A stretch of DNA of 64,000 nucleotides from Bog-793 sp050013835. Its GTDB lineage: Bacteria; Actinomycetota; Acidimicrobiia; Acidimicrobiales; Bog-793. Shown here one piece after another: positions 1-7,454 of the stretch (positions are counted from its first letter, which is position 1; each line of letters opens with the position of its first letter). Location: the NCBI GenBank assembly GCA_050013835.1, contig JBEKEM010000004.1, positions 105,636-169,635 of the forward strand, given 5' to 3'. A program made the translations under genes and the position numbers. The notes under the pieces were generated by a model, which worked only from the letters and a program-made list of their open reading frames with translations, did not search any database and was not told where the DNA came from.

Positions 1-1
1 G

Positions 2-322
2 TGGGCGCAACTCGGCCCGGAGGAGTTCCAGCGCGAGCGGGCGATCATCGGCGGCCTCGACGGGCTCGATGAGCCGTCTGCCCTCGCCCTGCTCCCCTGC
101 GCCTCCGGCCGCAGCCCCGCCGAGGTCGCGGCCCTACTCCAAGAACACCGTGCGGCGAGCGCGGAGGACCCGTTCTGGAGAGGCGTGGTCGCGACCGAGG
201 AGCGCGCCGCCGGCGTCGCCGTCCGCTTCCACGAGGGCGTCGACCCCGTGCTCGGTCCGGTCGGCGACGACACCCCGCCGGTCGAGGTCGCCTGCCATCT
301 CTACCGTCCGGACCTCGGCTAG
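2..322 (+). CDS. C-terminal end of an unrecognised protein (5' end outside window)
   Basis: An open frame enters from the left edge and ends at TAG 320-322, giving 106 residues beginning WAQLGPEEF and ending CHLYRPDLG. The codons have the strong third-position G/C expected of a real gene here. The sequence is acidic, has no membrane segment and no motif I recognise. It converges on the glycerate kinase gene, with 136 bases between the two stops. Function unknown. The alternative frames over the same stretch are very rich in Arg, Pro and Ser and look like shadows. Confidence 0.55.
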   Translation, partial: WAQLGPEEFQRERAIIGGLDGLDEPSALALLPCASGRSPAEVAALLQEHRAASAEDPFWRGVVATEERAAGVAVRFHEGVDPVLGPVGDDTPPVEVACHLYRPDLG

Positions 323-458
323 GTCGGCGCCCGCGCCCTCGGGCGATGCCGGGCGCAAATCGTCCCGACGGTCCGCGACTCAGCTCGGGGAGACGGCCCG
401 ACCACCGGCCGGCAACTGGGCTCCCTGGCGTGACGAGGACCGGTTTACCGAGACACGT

Positions 459-1457
459 TCACGAGCCGACTGCGAGGATCTGTGCCGCCACCAGACGGAG
501 GCAGTCCGCCGTCGAGTGGGCCGACGCTTCGGCGCCGAACAGCTCGGACAGCACGACGACCGGTGCCGGGGAGAGGCCGACGGCGTCGCGCTCGGCCTGG
601 CCGGCGACGACGACGACCGGCACGTGACGGAGCTCCGCCTCGGCGAGCACGCCACCGACCACCTTGCCCTCGAACGAGGTGCGATCGAGACGGCCCTCGG
701 CGGTGACGACGAGATCCGCCGCGGCGACGCGGCTGGCGAGCCCGACGTGGCGGGCCACGAACTCGAAGCCGGGCTCGATGCGGGCCCCGGCGGCCCACAG
801 GCCGCCCGCCAGACCTCCGGCCGCCCCGGCTCGGGGGACGAGTCCGACGTCGACCGAGAAACGCTCCCGCAGCAACTCAGCCTGGGCGGCGAGACGCCGC
901 TCGAGGCGGGCAACGGTGTCGGAGTCGGCCCCCTTCTGGGGACCGAACACGCGGGCCGCGTCAAGGTAGCCCGTCGTCACGTCCGTCGCGAGCACGACGC
1001 GACAGCCGGCCGCGAACGGGACGAGGTCGGCGAGCGCCTCGAGGGCGCCGGCGCCCCCGTCCGTCGTGACCGACCCGCCCAGTCCCACGCTCACGTGGCT
1101 CGCCCCGGCGCGCAGTGCCTCGGCGACCAGCGCGCCGAGGCCGTAGGTCGTCGCCGCTTCGGCCTGCCCGGGTCCGGGCGCCGCACACCCCCCGTAGCCG
1201 ATCACGATCGCCGACTCGATGACCGCCCGGCCCCTGCGCAGCCGCCACGGTGCCACGACGGGCACGCCAAACGCGTTCGGCACCTCGCTCGTGCGGTTCG
1301 GACCTCCCAGCGCGTCGAGGAATCCCTCACCGCCGTCGGACAGGGGTAGGAGTATCGTCTGCGCCCCGGCCGCGTCGAGGCCCTCAGCGAGGGCACGGGC
1401 CGCGTCCCGGGCACTGAGCGTGCCGCGCAGCTTGTCGGGCGCGACGAGAACGTGCAC
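459..1457 (-). CDS. glxK: Glycerate kinase (glycerate 2-kinase family)
   Basis: Predicted to phosphorylate D-glycerate with ATP, giving 2-phosphoglycerate (the usual product of this family) and feeding glyoxylate-derived carbon into glycolysis. At 332 residues it is somewhat shorter than the usual ~380. Family motifs are in order: N-terminal APDKLRGTLSA (usually APDSFKGSLSA), PLSDGGEG near residue 40, GLGGSVTTDGGAG near 125, VFGPQKGA near 170, and TAEGRLDRTSFEGK near 250. The start is ATG (MHVLVAPDK), which places the first strand of the fold at the N terminus. It lies 4 bases downstream of a D-2-hydroxyacid dehydrogenase gene on the same strand, so the pair probably forms a short glyoxylate/hydroxypyruvate to 2-phosphoglycerate route. 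The family assignment is firm; which glycerate isomer and product are used is inferred. Confidence 0.9.
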   Translation of the reverse strand: MHVLVAPDKLRGTLSARDAARALAEGLDAAGAQTILLPLSDGGEGFLDALGGPNRTSEVPNAFGVPVVAPWRLRRGRAVIESAIVIGYGGCAAPGPGQAEAATTYGLGALVAEALRAGASHVSVGLGGSVTTDGGAGALEALADLVPFAAGCRVVLATDVTTGYLDAARVFGPQKGADSDTVARLERRLAAQAELLRERFSVDVGLVPRAGAAGGLAGGLWAAGARIEPGFEFVARHVGLASRVAAADLVVTAEGRLDRTSFEGKVVGGVLAEAELRHVPVVVVAGQAERDAVGLSPAPVVVLSELFGAEASAHSTADCLRLVAAQILAVGS

Positions 1458-1461
1458 CTCC

Positions 1462-2376
1462 TCAGCTCCCGCCGAGTGCCGCCGCCACGCCGTTCGTCGC
1501 CATGAGCGCGATGCGTCGCCTCGTCGCGAGCGTCGCGCTTCCGATGTGCGGGAGGAGCACCGCGTGCGGCGCGTGCAACAGTGCCGCCGGAACCCGCGGC
1601 TCTTCCGAGTAGACGTCGATACCGGCCGCGAAGATCCGCCCGCCCTCGAGCGCGTCGGCGAGCGCGTCCTCGTCGATGACGGCGCCCCGGGCCGTGTTCA
1701 CGATGACCGAGTCCGGACGGAGCAGCGCCAGCTCGCGCGCTCCGATCAGGTGACGGGTCAATTCGGTGAGGGGCACGTGCAGACTCACGATGTCGCTGCG
1801 GACGAGCAGGTCGTCGAGATCCACCACGTAGCCAGGCTCCCCGGTGTCGCGGTGCGACCAGTGCAGGACGGTCATGTCGAACCCGGCGGCTCGTCGCGCC
1901 ACGGCACGAGCGATCCGCCCGAACCCCACCAGGCCGAGCGTCGCGCCGCAGACGTCGCGGCCGAGGTGGTCGAGGAGGCTCCAACCGCGCCAGTCGCCTG
2001 ATCGAAGGTCGCGCTCGGCGTCAGGCGTCCGGCGACTCGCCGCGAGGATCAGGGCGAAGGCGAGATCCGCGGTCGTCTCGTCGAGGGCACCCGGCGTGTT
2101 GAGCACCTGCACGCCCGCCGCATGTGCCGCGGCCAGGTCGATGTTGTCGAGCCCGACCGCGACGTTGCCGATCACCCGCAGACGTGGGGCCGCTGAGATC
2201 ACCTCGGCATCGATGCGATCAGTCAGGACGCAGACCACTGCATCGACGTCGGCGACGGCGTGGACGAGCTCGGCGTGACTGTAGGGCGCATCAACAGCCC
2301 GGACCCTGACTTCGTGAGCGGCGAGCGGATCGAGTGCTCCATCGGGCAGATGCCGTGTCACCAGCACAGTCGCCAT
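1462..2376 (-). CDS. D-2-hydroxyacid dehydrogenase, glyoxylate/hydroxypyruvate reductase type
   Basis: NAD(P)-dependent D-isomer-specific 2-hydroxyacid dehydrogenase of 304 residues. The Rossmann motif GLVGFGRIARAVA is near residue 147. The catalytic triad regions are visible: Arg in VNTARGAVIDE, Glu in GIDVYSEEP and His in LLPHIGSATLATR. A substrate-binding loop, NVAVGLDNID, is near residue 92. There is no ACT domain, so it is not a long-form phosphoglycerate dehydrogenase. The glycerate kinase gene starts 4 bases after its stop. This suggests it reduces glyoxylate or hydroxypyruvate to glycolate or glycerate, with the kinase consuming glycerate. A broader or different 2-keto acid substrate cannot be excluded. 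Confidence 0.88.
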   Translation of the reverse strand: MATVLVTRHLPDGALDPLAAHEVRVRAVDAPYSHAELVHAVADVDAVVCVLTDRIDAEVISAAPRLRVIGNVAVGLDNIDLAAAHAAGVQVLNTPGALDETTADLAFALILAASRRTPDAERDLRSGDWRGWSLLDHLGRDVCGATLGLVGFGRIARAVARRAAGFDMTVLHWSHRDTGEPGYVVDLDDLLVRSDIVSLHVPLTELTRHLIGARELALLRPDSVIVNTARGAVIDEDALADALEGGRIFAAGIDVYSEEPRVPAALLHAPHAVLLPHIGSATLATRRRIALMATNGVAAALGGS

Positions 2377-2662
2377 AACTCCGAGCTCCTTGACGGGTCA
2401 TCGAGAGCAGGACCCAGCTTCGCACGTTGGAGTGCCAAGACCGGTGGCGAACCAGTCGCCTGCCGTCGCTGCCGTTCGAGGGGGGCGGTCGTCTTCGGCA
2501 ACGATCTCTCCGGCCCGATGATTCAAATGAACGCGTGGAACCGACGCGATTTTGCCAGTTGCACTAGCATGGACCGACGGAATACAGCAGCGACGGGCGG
2601 CGGCTCATTGCAGCATGCTGCTTGCTAAAGTCCTGGTCAAGTCCCCTAATTAGGAGCCTGAA

Positions 2663-3730
2663 ATGACTGTCCGGCGTTTGTTCTACGTTTTCATACTGGC
2701 ACTGCTCGGTACTGCATGGCTTCCCCTGGCGAGCGCCCAGGCGACGACGGGTAGCGGTACCTCGACGCCGCCTGTGATCGCCGTGCGTGTTGCCAACAGC
2801 GTGCTCGCCAAGGAGGGCAGCCTGAATGCGGCGTGGGTGACCCCGGAGTTCAGCGGCACTACTTACGCGGCTGCCGTGGCGAGTGACCCCACGAATGGTT
2901 TCCTCGGCGCGTATATCGACGGCTCTGGAAACGTGTGGGCCAAGGAAGGCAGCCTGACGGCTCCGTGGGTGGAGGAATGGAACGCATCGACTTCAGGGGT
3001 CGAGGCCGATCAAGTGGCCGTGGCCAGTGATTCCACGAATGGTCCCCTCATCGCTGTGGTGGACCACAATGGCAACCTGTGGGTCAAGGAAGGCAGCCTG
3101 ACGGCTCCGTGGGTCGAGGAATGGAACGAATCGATTGCAGGGGTCTTGGCCGAAACAGGTTCCAATGAACTGGCCGTCGCGAGCGATCCCACGAATGGTC
3201 CCCTCATTGCTTTTGTGGACAACTCTCATGACGTGTGGGCCAAGGAAGGCAGCTTGACCGCGGCGTGGACCGAGGTATGGAACGAATCGACTACAGGGGT
3301 CGACGCCGATCAAGTGGCCGTCGCGAGCGATTCCACGAATGGTCCCCTGATCGCTGTGGTGGACGAAGATTCCTATCTGTGGGCCAAAGAAGGCAGCCTG
3401 ACTGCGCCGTGGCACGACGAGTACAACAACGCCAACTACGTGGCAGTCGCGAGTGACCCCACGAATGGCCCTCTCATCGCCGTGCAGGATGAAAGTAGTT
3501 ACAACCTGTACGCGAAGGAAGGCAGCGTCACCGCGGTGTGGTACGACGAATACAACAATGTCTTCAACGGTAACTATCGATTCTCCGTCGCGAGTGACCC
3601 CACGAATGGTGCCCTCATCGCAGTGGTGGACTCGAGTCGCATCGTGTGGGCCAAGGAAGGCCTGCTAGCACCGACGTGGACAGACGAATACAACGGCACC
3701 GCCGGTACCACGGTTGCCGTTGCCGGTTAA
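2663..3730 (+). CDS. Secreted seven-repeat protein (probable beta-propeller)
   Basis: This protein of 355 residues has an N-terminal signal peptide (MTVRRLFYVFILALLG, cleavage likely after the ALASA-like stretch PLASAQA). The rest, from about residue 47, is seven tandem units of 42-52 residues. Each opens with W(A/V)KEGSLTAPW, continues through (E/D)E(W/Y)N, and contains VAVASDPTNGPLIAVVD. A Shine-Dalgarno-like AGGAG lies 8 bases before the ATG. Seven blade-sized units with a Trp and a short beta-rich core suggest a seven-bladed propeller, perhaps carbohydrate-binding; that is inference. No catalytic motif is present. The gene stands alone between a 286-base gap and a strong terminator, and is less GC-rich than its neighbours. 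Function unknown. Confidence 0.85.
   Translation: MTVRRLFYVFILALLGTAWLPLASAQATTGSGTSTPPVIAVRVANSVLAKEGSLNAAWVTPEFSGTTYAAAVASDPTNGFLGAYIDGSGNVWAKEGSLTAPWVEEWNASTSGVEADQVAVASDSTNGPLIAVVDHNGNLWVKEGSLTAPWVEEWNESIAGVLAETGSNELAVASDPTNGPLIAFVDNSHDVWAKEGSLTAAWTEVWNESTTGVDADQVAVASDSTNGPLIAVVDEDSYLWAKEGSLTAPWHDEYNNANYVAVASDPTNGPLIAVQDESSYNLYAKEGSVTAVWYDEYNNVFNGNYRFSVASDPTNGALIAVVDSSRIVWAKEGLLAPTWTDEYNGTAGTTVAVAG
2801..3727 (+). repeat. Seven tandem 126-156 bp coding repeats
   Basis: The coding sequence of the secreted protein consists of seven direct repeats. Each carries near-identical DNA such as gccaaggaaggcagcctgac and gatcccacgaatggtcccct (variants at 2813, 2940, 3084, 3237, 3381 and onward). Units 2 to 4 are the most alike, suggesting recent internal duplication; units 5 to 7 differ more and use D-E-Y-N instead of E-W-N. 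These are protein-level repeats, not a CRISPR or satellite array. Confidence 0.85.
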
Positions 3731-3771
3731 CCTAATTTCGCAAACGCGACCAACCTAATTCCACAAGCGCC

Positions 3772-3814
3772 AGCGCCAACCGAGAATCAGGTCTCCTGAT
3801 TCTCGGTTGGCGCT
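3772..3814 (+). terminator. Perfect 20-bp hairpin, likely intrinsic terminator
   Basis: Two perfectly complementary 20-base arms (3772-3791 and 3795-3814) are separated by a 3-base loop, 42 bases after the stop of the repeat protein. The stem is long and stable. The run of T after it is short (CTTTACTCC), so it is not a textbook rho-independent terminator, but its place after a monocistronic gene fits that role. It would form equally on the other strand, so it could also stop transcripts coming leftward from the tRNA gene. Confidence 0.75.
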
Positions 3815-4197
3815 TTACTCCGACAACGAATTTGATTCCTCGCACCAAACGCCAGCCACCCGGTCATCGGGCTGGTTGTCGAGACGTGTAGGGAGAACGT
3901 CGCTCAAATCCGTGTTCCCGCGGCAAGCAGCCGCCGCGGAACTTCCGCTTGCTTGGGCACCGACTTACTTGGGTCACGCCTGGGCCACGCCTGAACGACC
4001 CAAGGTACTCGGCTGGGGTCGTCGCCCAGCCTGCGCCATCCTCGATGTGTTACCGGTGATCGTCAAAGGCTCAGACTTCTGTGACGCCTGCCTGCGGCTC
4101 CAAATCGACGAGGAACGAAGCATTCGGCCTGTAGGTGCGCTGTGCTTGCCTTCCGCGCTGCGACCTAGGTGCTCAACCCCACCTCAGAGGCACTTTG
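3815..4197. other. Non-coding stretch between terminator and tRNA-Gln
   Basis: I see no supportable gene in these 383 bases. The open frames here lack a ribosome-binding site and recognisable domains, and one of them runs into the tRNA. This is the 3' side of the tRNA, where integrating elements often insert, but I found no integrase remnant and no duplicated tRNA end. Confidence 0.5.
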
Positions 4198-4270
4198 CTG
4201 GCGGGGGAGGACTCGAACCTCCAACCTCCTGATCCAAAGTCAGGCGTTCTGCCTCTTGAACTACCCGCCA
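4198..4270 (-). tRNA. tRNA-Gln (anticodon UUG)
   Basis: On the minus strand the sequence folds as a full 73-base cloverleaf. The 7-bp acceptor stem is TGGCGGG/CCCGCCA, and the D-stem is GTTC/GAAC. The anticodon stem is CCTGA/TCAGG with loop CTTTGGA, giving anticodon TTG (Gln, UUG). The T-stem is GGAGG/CCTCC with loop TTCGAGT. The discriminator base is G, as expected for tRNA-Gln. The CCA end is not encoded; the genome continues CAAAG. It lies divergently from the G1 peptidase gene. Confidence 0.95.
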
Positions 4271-4549
4271 CCGAGTCAAGACCTCTACGACCTTCTCGTC
4301 AGCTCGCGGTACCACGGACTCGCAGGTCGAAACGACTCAAGCCTCGCGCAGGTAGGCCCCGACGCGCGCGATCTCGAGATCCTGGCACAACTTCACGTCC
4401 CTACAAGACGAGCAACGACCAGTGTCGCTAAGACGCGGCCTCACCGAACAATCGAAAACCGCTGATTTGTGCCATCCTCGCGATGGAAATCACCGATATT
4501 CTTCAGTGGAGATGGACGTGTTCCGGTTTCTCGCTGAGAATCGCGAGCG

Positions 4550-6316
4550 ATGAAACGACTTGGGTCTGTAACGATCGCCGTTTGCACGCTGATCGGTGCC
4601 TCACTGTACGGTGGAGTCTCGCTGATGAACAGCGCATTGGCGCGAACCATGCCCGTCGGTACCTTTCGCGTCTTCCCGTTGGGTTTGGTCGTTTCCACGG
4701 GACATTCGCCGCCTTTGACCGCAGAGAATCCTGGACCGGCGAGCGCGGGGCGTCGCATAGTCACCGTCCTACCCGACCTGCGCCCAACTCCTTCAGCCAA
4801 GTCCTCGGCGAGTGGCAAGCCGTCTCTGTCATCCGTCAAGAGTTCCGCCTCGGCCTTGCCCAGCTCGGGTGGAATTGCCCGACCTATGGCGAGGGTAAGC
4901 AATGCAACCATCTGCACGTTTTCTTCGTTCAGATGGCAAGGAACTCCCTTCAAGAGAACCGTAAACTGCACAGGTACCAACCGGCGGGTCGAGATCTCCG
5001 TGTTCGTTCCGGCGAATACGCGAAGCACACCCTTCACTGCTGAGGTTCGCATCACGGCGAGCAATCGCTTTGGAATCAGCACAGCGATCTGGCATGTCGT
5101 CGTGAAGGCACGACACCGTCGGCCCACACCGACGACGACAACGCCGCCAGCTACAACCACCACGCCGCCGACCACGACCACGACAACGCCACCGACCACG
5201 ACAACGCCACCGACCACGACAACGCCGCCGACCACGACAACGCCACCGACCACGACAACGCCGCCGACCACGACAACGCCACCGACCACGACCTCGACAT
5301 CGCCGACCACAACGACGACCACGACGACCACAACGACGACCACGACGTCTACGACGACTACGACGCTGGCGCCTGCTGCACCCGTCATTACAGAACAACC
5401 AACGAACCAAACAGTTCCTGCGGGCGATTCCGCGAGCTTCACGGCCTGGGCGTCGGGCACTCCGACCCCCAGTATCCAGTGGAAGTACTCATCCAACGGC
5501 GGCACAAGCTGGGCGTATGCCTCCGGCGCCTCCTCGACCTCGCGGACCTACTCGTTCACGGCGTCGAGCGCGGAGAACAGCTACGAGTACGAAGCGGTGT
5601 TCACGAACACCGGCGGATCCGCAACGACCAACCCCGCGACGCTGACAGTCACGAACCGCAACTCCTACAACTGGTCCGGCTACGTGGACACAGGCCCGAC
5701 AGGCACCTTTGCCTCGGTCAATGGTGACTGGACGGTACCGACTCTGACATGCAATTCAGGCAAGAACGCCTACGCCTCGGCGTGGATCGGGATCGACGGC
5801 TACGGGAGCAGCACGGTCGAGCAGGACGGCATCGAAGCGGACTGCAACACGAACAACGTGGCTTCGTATTACGCCTGGTATGAGATGTACGGGGACAACA
5901 ACATCAACAGCGGCAACGAGGTCCAACTTCCCGCCGGGCACCCGGTATCCCCTGGGGATGCGATGTCGGCGTCCATCAGCGTCGTTGCCAACGTATGGAC
6001 CCTCGAGATCTCAGACTCGACGCAGGGGTGGCACTACACGAGGTCTCCGGCAATCACGTTCTCGGCGGCACAGGAATCAGCGGAATGGATCGTCGAAAGA
6101 CCCGAGGTGAATGGCAACACAGCGGTCCCGCTCGCCGACTTCGGGTCGGTGGCCTTCACAAATGCGACGGTGAACGGGACCACCGATTCCATCTCTGCGT
6201 TCACCGCGTTGTCCATCGAAATGGTCGATAGCGGTTCGGCGATTTTGGCCGCGCCCGGACCGCTCAGCTCCTCGGGCGAGAACTTCACGGACAATTGGGA
6301 AGCTCTCGGTCCTTAG
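4550..6316 (+). CDS. Secreted G1-family (eqolisin-like, glutamic) peptidase with Ig-like domain and Thr/Pro linker
   Basis: This is a 588-residue exported protein. Residues 1-31 form a signal peptide. Residues ~34-190 are a poorly conserved Ser/Pro-rich and beta-rich region. Residues 192-272 are a Thr/Pro linker, and residues 273-368 look like an Ig-like domain (PVITEQPTNQTVPAGDSASF, SIQWKYSSNGG). Residues 369-588 match peptidase family G1: NWSGYV at the start, AWIGIDGYG with the conserved Trp, VEQDGIE with the expected catalytic Gln near 425, and AEWIVERPE with the catalytic Glu at 512 or 516. Family G1 enzymes are acid peptidases best known from fungi, with bacterial members. This one would act outside the cell, probably at low pH. 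No strong ribosome-binding site precedes the ATG. The exact substrate is unknown. Confidence 0.85.
   Translation: MKRLGSVTIAVCTLIGASLYGGVSLMNSALARTMPVGTFRVFPLGLVVSTGHSPPLTAENPGPASAGRRIVTVLPDLRPTPSAKSSASGKPSLSSVKSSASALPSSGGIARPMARVSNATICTFSSFRWQGTPFKRTVNCTGTNRRVEISVFVPANTRSTPFTAEVRITASNRFGISTAIWHVVVKARHRRPTPTTTTPPATTTTPPTTTTTTPPTTTTPPTTTTPPTTTTPPTTTTPPTTTTPPTTTSTSPTTTTTTTTTTTTTTSTTTTTLAPAAPVITEQPTNQTVPAGDSASFTAWASGTPTPSIQWKYSSNGGTSWAYASGASSTSRTYSFTASSAENSYEYEAVFTNTGGSATTNPATLTVTNRNSYNWSGYVDTGPTGTFASVNGDWTVPTLTCNSGKNAYASAWIGIDGYGSSTVEQDGIEADCNTNNVASYYAWYEMYGDNNINSGNEVQLPAGHPVSPGDAMSASISVVANVWTLEISDSTQGWHYTRSPAITFSAAQESAEWIVERPEVNGNTAVPLADFGSVAFTNATVNGTTDSISAFTALSIEMVDSGSAILAAPGPLSSSGENFTDNWEALGP
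5123..5365 (+). repeat. Thr/Pro-linker microsatellite (18-bp unit)
   Basis: The linker is encoded by short tandem repeats, mainly an 18-base unit like accgaccacgacaacgcc repeated about six times from ~5185 to ~5290, flanked by ACG/ACC runs. In frame it encodes TTTTPP-type units. This kind of repeat expands and contracts easily and probably sets the spacing between the N-terminal part and the Ig/peptidase part. The antisense strand reads as a meaningless poly-Val/Gly frame. Confidence 0.9.
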
Positions 6317-6475
6317 ATCCCGCGTTCGCAGGTGTGTCGGCTCCAACCTTCGGACGATTCGGTGTCGCGCCACAAACCGCACCCGGGCGGCGCGGACCAC
6401 CCAGCGCCCCTCGCTCAGGTCCGGCTGCCCGCCGTGAATTCCGATCGGATTCCATCAGCTATCGTCTGCGAAGCC

Positions 6476-6571
6476 ATGGGATCGCTGATCAAGAAGCGCC
6501 GCAAGCGCATGCGCAAGAAGAAGCACAAGAAGATGCTGAAGCGCACGCGTTGGCAGCGCCGCTCGAAGTAG
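6476..6571 (+). CDS. Small ribosomal subunit protein bS22-like (AURKAIP1/COX24 domain)
   Basis: A 31-residue, extremely basic peptide ([20 protein letters not shown], then [11 protein letters not shown]). It closely resembles mycobacterial bS22, a 33-residue protein of the 30S subunit with the pattern [20 protein letters not shown] followed by LRRTRVQRR. It is too short for many gene finders. A possible -10 element (TATCGT, 6460-6465) sits only 10 bases before the ATG and no clear ribosome-binding site is visible, so the mRNA may be nearly leaderless. It is divergent in role from its neighbours and lies alone between the G1 peptidase and ispE. Confidence 0.88.
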   Translation: [31 protein letters not shown]

Positions 6572-6638
6572 GCCTACTCACCCGTTCACGGGGACGAGCG
6601 CTCCCGATCCGAGCGATTTGCTAGGGATCGGCACGCGC

Positions 6639-7454
6639 TCACGTGACGGCGCGCGTGGCCGCGACGAGAGCTGACAGCTTCGTCGACTCGACCCTCCTTC
6701 GGATCTCGCTGGCGACGGCCGGCGCTTCCGGCGGCTCACACTCGACGAACCAGGTCGACCCGCTCCCGGCCAGAGACGGCTGCAATCCGGACGCCTCCGC
6801 GAGGAGCTCCCGGTAGTGCGCGAGCCGCGGCTCGACGACGATTGCCGCTCTTTCCAGGTCGTTCGTCGCGGATCCCGGCGCCGGGGCGCCGACCTCGTCG
6901 AACGCCGCGTAGACCGCAGCAGTCGACACGCCGAATGAAGGTGTGACGATGACAAAGGCCTGGTCAGCGGGTGCCAGGGCTTCGACGATCTCGCCGACAC
7001 CGCGCACCTTCGCGCGACCGCCTCGCAGACAGAAGGGCACGTCAGCGCCGAGACGCGCCGCGAGCGCGAGATCCTTGACTCCCGCCCAGCGGAGCACGGC
7101 CGCGGCGTCGGCCGATCCTCCGCCGAGACCTGCTCCGGGCGGGATCCTCTTCACGAGCCGGATGTGTGCCCGCCGACCAACGAGATCGAGGGCCCGGACG
7201 ACCAGGTTCTCGCTGACCGGCACGTCCGAGAGCACCGGGACTTCGACTCCGGAACCCACCCAGCGGACGGCGTCGACGACCTCGAGACCGTCGCCAGCGC
7301 TGAATTCGAGCTCGTCGGCGAGGTCGAGTGCGACCATCTCCGCTTCGATGAGGTGGTACCCGTCGTCACGTCGCCCGACGATGCGGAACGTTCGGGTCAG
7401 CTTGGCGGGGGCGAGCCTGCGATCGACCTTCGGCACGCTGCCAGCTTGCCCCAA
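6639..7454 (-). CDS. ispE: 4-diphosphocytidyl-2-C-methyl-D-erythritol kinase
   Basis: GHMP kinase of the non-mevalonate (MEP) isoprenoid pathway, phosphorylating CDP-ME with ATP. At 271 residues it is slightly short for the family. Motifs present: substrate-side LAPAKL near residue 14 (usually APAKINL; the Asn is replaced by Thr), the ATP loop PPGAGLGGGSADAAA near 105, and LAGSGSTWF near 228. The drawn start is TTG 7454, which overlaps rsmA by 58 bases; GTG 7436 would leave the fold intact and shorten the overlap. The rsmA-ispE order is classical in Actinobacteria, and this is the last gene of a seven-gene leftward operon starting at ychF. Confidence 0.93.
   Translation of the reverse strand: MGQAGSVPKVDRRLAPAKLTRTFRIVGRRDDGYHLIEAEMVALDLADELEFSAGDGLEVVDAVRWVGSGVEVPVLSDVPVSENLVVRALDLVGRRAHIRLVKRIPPGAGLGGGSADAAAVLRWAGVKDLALAARLGADVPFCLRGGRAKVRGVGEIVEALAPADQAFVIVTPSFGVSTAAVYAAFDEVGAPAPGSATNDLERAAIVVEPRLAHYRELLAEASGLQPSLAGSGSTWFVECEPPEAPAVASEIRRRVESTKLSALVAATRAVT

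Noticed and set aside
3815..4197. Integrated element at the tRNA-Gln 3' end
   Set aside because: No integrase, no excision genes and no duplicated tRNA end within sight.
5123..5365. Short regularly repeated units resembling a CRISPR or satellite array
   Set aside because: Units are 18 bases without spacers and lie in frame inside the G1 peptidase gene, encoding a Thr/Pro linker.
4441..5505. Minus-strand frame with long Val/Gly runs
   Set aside because: It is the antisense of the Thr/Pro linker; the composition is an artefact of the repeat and no family features exist.
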